Assembly: GCA_028023455.1 (NCBI GenBank)
Contig: JAQFVV010000255.1
Coordinates: 1,012,699 to 1,076,698, forward strand
Origin: Epiperipatus broadwayi
Lineage: Eukaryota > Onychophora > Udeonychophora > Euonychophora > Peripatidae
Reading direction: 5' to 3'
Length of the DNA stretch: 64,000 nucleotides
The number at the start of each line of letters is the position of its first letter. Position 1 is the stretch's first letter. The position numbers and the translations under genes are program-made. Of this stretch, positions 61,476 to 64,000 are shown piece after piece. The notes under the pieces are model-generated. The model ran no database searches. It worked only from the letters and a program-made list of their open reading frames with translations, and was not told the DNA's origin.

Positions 61476-63613
61476 TGTAACGAGACAGCGTTACATCAGT
61501 ATTAAATCTAGGAAGCATAGATCAGAACGGGACAAATCGAGAAGCACACACACACCAGCAAGCAACCTAAAACACTCGTAATTTTATTTTCGTAACTTGT
61601 AATAGTTTTCTTCCTCCCATAAATACATTTATAAAACACATTGATAAAATACAGACGGTAAACGTCTAATTAAATGATTAAAGCTTTCAGATAATAAAAA
61701 ATAATAACAAAATATAATTTGCTTTCCTAAATAATAAAATATAATATGCTCTCCTAAATAGTGAAATATAATTGTCAATCAAAGGCACCACGGGGTATTT
61801 AAAAATGTTTATTTTAGAAATATAGTTTAGCTAGGATAAAACTTATAGAAAAGATTTGAGGAAAAGATAAAATGCTCGACTTCTAAATTTAATATAGCTT
61901 GTATTGTTCTGGTAAAACACACGCACACACGCATGCATTCGAGGTGTGAAGGATAAGGTTGGTTGAGTGAGATTGCAAAATGAGATTGTCTCGAAATAAA
62001 TATTGCCTTTAGCACAAAGAGTGAGTGCACAGATACCTCAAACGCGGACCTGAACGACAACTCCAGGAACAGAGGACTCTGGGGGGAGATTGGATCCCAA
62101 GATAAGGATCAACCTTTATAAATACTAGTCAAAACCTATTCAATGGTTGGATTTGTTCGATTCAATTCGATTGATACGGGGACTCAGTTTTGTTTTCCGA
62201 TTCTGTGTATTCCGAGTCATCACCTGCTCATTTTATTCCGATGCTTATGCTTTTATTTTAACAATAGAGTTGTTCTGAATTAGCTTGATTGATTCCTCAG
62301 TATTTAAGATGATTATTATGAAATTAATTCCAAGAGCGTCGATTGTCATGAGGGGCTAATAAACCCTTCAGCGATTGATCGGCGCTCCGCTACTGAAATA
62401 TCTCCGAAGCTATGAAATTTCGATAACATCGTCGTGTGAAGTTAATGCTCCTAATAATAGTAAGGTTCCGTGAAATACCCAAACTCGTCCAGACCAATCT
62501 ATATTCGTTGTAAACCAGCAAATCACTCCAGCCTGGAAAGCATCACCTGCGTTCAAATCCTCGTAACACTTGAAGCAGCGGAAAACCAAATTAAATCCTA
62601 GGTAAATATGTTTTATATTATGTTCACTCACTCAATTTATAAACTCGTCAGGCAATCTCATAATTAACCAACATAAATTTGCACAAACAATCTTAAAACT
62701 TTCCTCATCATGATAATTTATCTTTGTAATAGAACTTTGTAAACATGAACTTTGAACTTAAGTGAATCTAAGGAAAGATAAATATCTTTCTCAAATAGAA
62801 AGGAACTTTATCTCAATAGTCACATTATGTTATGTTTAATTATGATTCTCTGTGAGCGTGAATGTATGTGCGCGTGTGTAATAAATCAATTAATAATGTT
62901 TTCTTTTCATATTTAATAAATTTGTTAATATCTAATCAAGTCGAGCATTTCTCAAATCTTTTCACACACACTCAAAACCATAGTATATTTATTCTTTAAT
63001 GACGTATCTTAGAAGTATATTTAGTTAAATTTACTTTGCATTTCAATTTAGTTACTTTATTAATGATGTCAACATCGTGCCGTAAGTCACGATGTTTCTT
63101 ATTTAACCTTAGTTAAGATAGATTTAAGAGTGGGCGGGTCTATAATCAATCGAGGTAAACGTCAAATAATTATGTTATATACGATATATCGGGGGGATGA
63201 ACTTGTAAGCCTAGCGTTCGGGGCGTAAACGAACCACCTCATTGGTCAGTGACAACCAATAAATGAATCTTATGCTGCAGTCGACTAATTAGAAAACCAA
63301 GCTGATTTTTTTTCATTAGCGGACAATGCGTCTTTTCCGGGAGGAGTCGTCCTCGAAACAATCATGTAACAACCTGAGAAACCTTATTGGTCCATGCTGG
63401 GAGTTTTGAGCTAGTGGGTGGGATTAGACTTCGGAATCATTTTGACATGATGTAAGGTGATGCGAGTAGTTAAAATCCACTTAAATAATCGTATCTGGCG
63501 CCCCCTTGTGTGGACGGTGAATAACTGTCGATATGAGAAAATAAATAAAGCCTTACGCTATGTCATGTTTATTTCGAAGCCCGTAATCTCGGTGGGGTAG
63601 TCGGCCGGTTACA
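61476..63613 (+). mobile_element. 5' LTR of a gypsy-type retrotransposon, 2138 bp
   Basis: Starts TGTAACGAGACAGCGTTACA (a terminal stem-loop) and ends GGCCGGTTACA, followed after one base by a primer-binding site. U3 holds a GC box (GTGGGCGGG, 63130-63138) and CCAAT boxes in both directions (63241, 63256, 63386). Two overlapping AATAAA lie at 63540-63549. It is much richer in CpG than the rest of the window, which suggests a recent insertion. Frames at 61827-62631 (minus) are chance. Length is well above the usual few hundred bases for gypsy LTRs. Confidence 0.8.
63540..63549 (+). promoter_or_regulatory. LTR polyadenylation signals
   Basis: Two overlapping AATAAA motifs 64-74 bases before the LTR end, where an R region would end. 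Confidence 0.6.
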
Positions 63614-63614
63614 T

Positions 63615-63632
63615 TGGCGCTTCCAACGTGAG
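63615..63632 (+). promoter_or_regulatory. Primer-binding site, tRNA-Lys-like
   Basis: TGGCGCTTCCAACGTGAG, continuing GC, begins one base after the LTR. It matches the tRNA-Lys-type site TGGCGCCCAACGTGGGGC apart from two extra bases and one change. Confidence 0.75.
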
Positions 63633-63634
63633 GC

Positions 63635-63989
63635 TAGTATAAATGTCGCTTCTAAACATAAAGATAAAGCAAATCTAGATACTAGCAAAAGCGGCCGAAC
63701 CTGGGAGAAGACGCGGAAATGTTTATGTAAACAAAAGCTGAAAAAAAAAAATAATAATAAACAAACGGAACAAAATCGCGGCGATTCTTAACATCGCAAA
63801 TATGTAAACAAAACATCGGGAACCGGAGCAAATAAACAAATAAATAAAACATAGCAGGAGATAAGGGAGCGGACGCCGATCGGTCGTTGTCACCATAAAA
63901 CGAATAAAATCAAAAGAAAAAGAACCACATTCCCGTAAACAGTAGTGACAAAAGTTAGAATAGGACAAAGATAAAATAAACATCAAACC
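63635..63989 (+). other. Retrotransposon leader
   Basis: The CpG-containing leader between primer site and first ORF. The minus-strand frame at 63723-63986 is a chance frame. A packaging signal may lie here, but none can be read from sequence alone. Confidence 0.6.
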
Positions 63990-64000
63990 ATGGAAGAAGA
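63990..64000 (+). CDS. Probable first ORF (gag) start, cut by window end
   Basis: AACCATGGAAGAAGA has a good Kozak context (A at -3, G at +4) and is at a plausible distance (about 355 bases) after the primer site. Only MEE is visible, so the call rests on position. Confidence 0.4.

Noticed and set aside
63723-63986. 87-residue minus-strand frame in the retrotransposon leader
   Set aside because: Hydrophobic chance frame opposite the leader; the element is read on the plus strand.

Overview
The window is an AT-rich, gene-poor stretch of an animal genome. I see no intact host protein-coding gene, rRNA, functional tRNA gene or CRISPR array. The animal-type content is a tRNA-Gly(UCC)-derived SINE, an RTE/BovB-like LINE relic, a ZBED-type hAT transposase relic, a Ty3/gypsy-type LTR with a tRNA-Lys-like primer site, and many (AT)n tracts plus a GATA/GGTA microsatellite. 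I cannot name the species. An invertebrate is the best guess, and this is inference. Nearly every long open frame is a chance frame or the shadow of a repeat.

The main signal is a set of unrelated short interspersed families that carry a hammerhead-ribozyme core (CUGANGA - stem II - GAAA). Three families (A, B and K) fold on paper into complete type I hammerheads with paired stem I, hairpin stem II, a very short palindromic stem III and a UH cleavage site. Families A and B are built as head-to-tail partial dimers (period about 460-490 bp) that often switch into an inverted copy, and they are flanked by 8-15 bp target-site duplications. Families F, G, H and I repeat the plan of foldback arms around a core, with weaker cores. 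This matches what is known for Penelope-like element LTRs and retrozymes, but no Penelope reverse transcriptase is visible here.

Layout. 0-1.3 kb: three tRNA-Gly SINEs with clear duplications. 6.2-6.95 kb: a small hairpin, then tandem-plus-inverted family B. 11.5-11.9 kb: two perfect AT cruciform arms. 12.2-14.2 kb and 44.7-47.1 kb: two decayed ~2 kb repeats that look like old LTRs, minus strand. 17.2-19.35 kb: cluster of A, I, E and B elements. 21.1-21.5 kb: GATA/GGTA microsatellite. 22.5-27.5 kb: a decayed LINE (minus strand) split by about 3.2 kb of later insertions. 30.7-32.9 kb: F element, SINEs and the best single hammerhead (K). 34.1-36.5 kb: B, A, then a foldback element filled with a 69-bp minisatellite. 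39.6-40.3 kb: poly-A retrocopy with a 12-bp duplication. 40.6-41.2 kb: A foldback. 47.2-50.0 kb: a hAT element with an exact 8-bp duplication, itself hit by a B and an H element. 51.3-58.1 kb: A dimers, B copies and foldback G. 58.7-61 kb: F SINE, tRNA-Gly SINEs, E duplicates. 61.476 kb to the end: a young gypsy-type element (2.1 kb LTR, primer site, leader, start of the first ORF) inserted inside a B copy; it runs off the window.

The elements form a readable nesting order: LINE and hAT relics and the old LTR-like copies are oldest, A/B/H elements and SINEs landed in or beside them, and the CpG-rich gypsy element is youngest.
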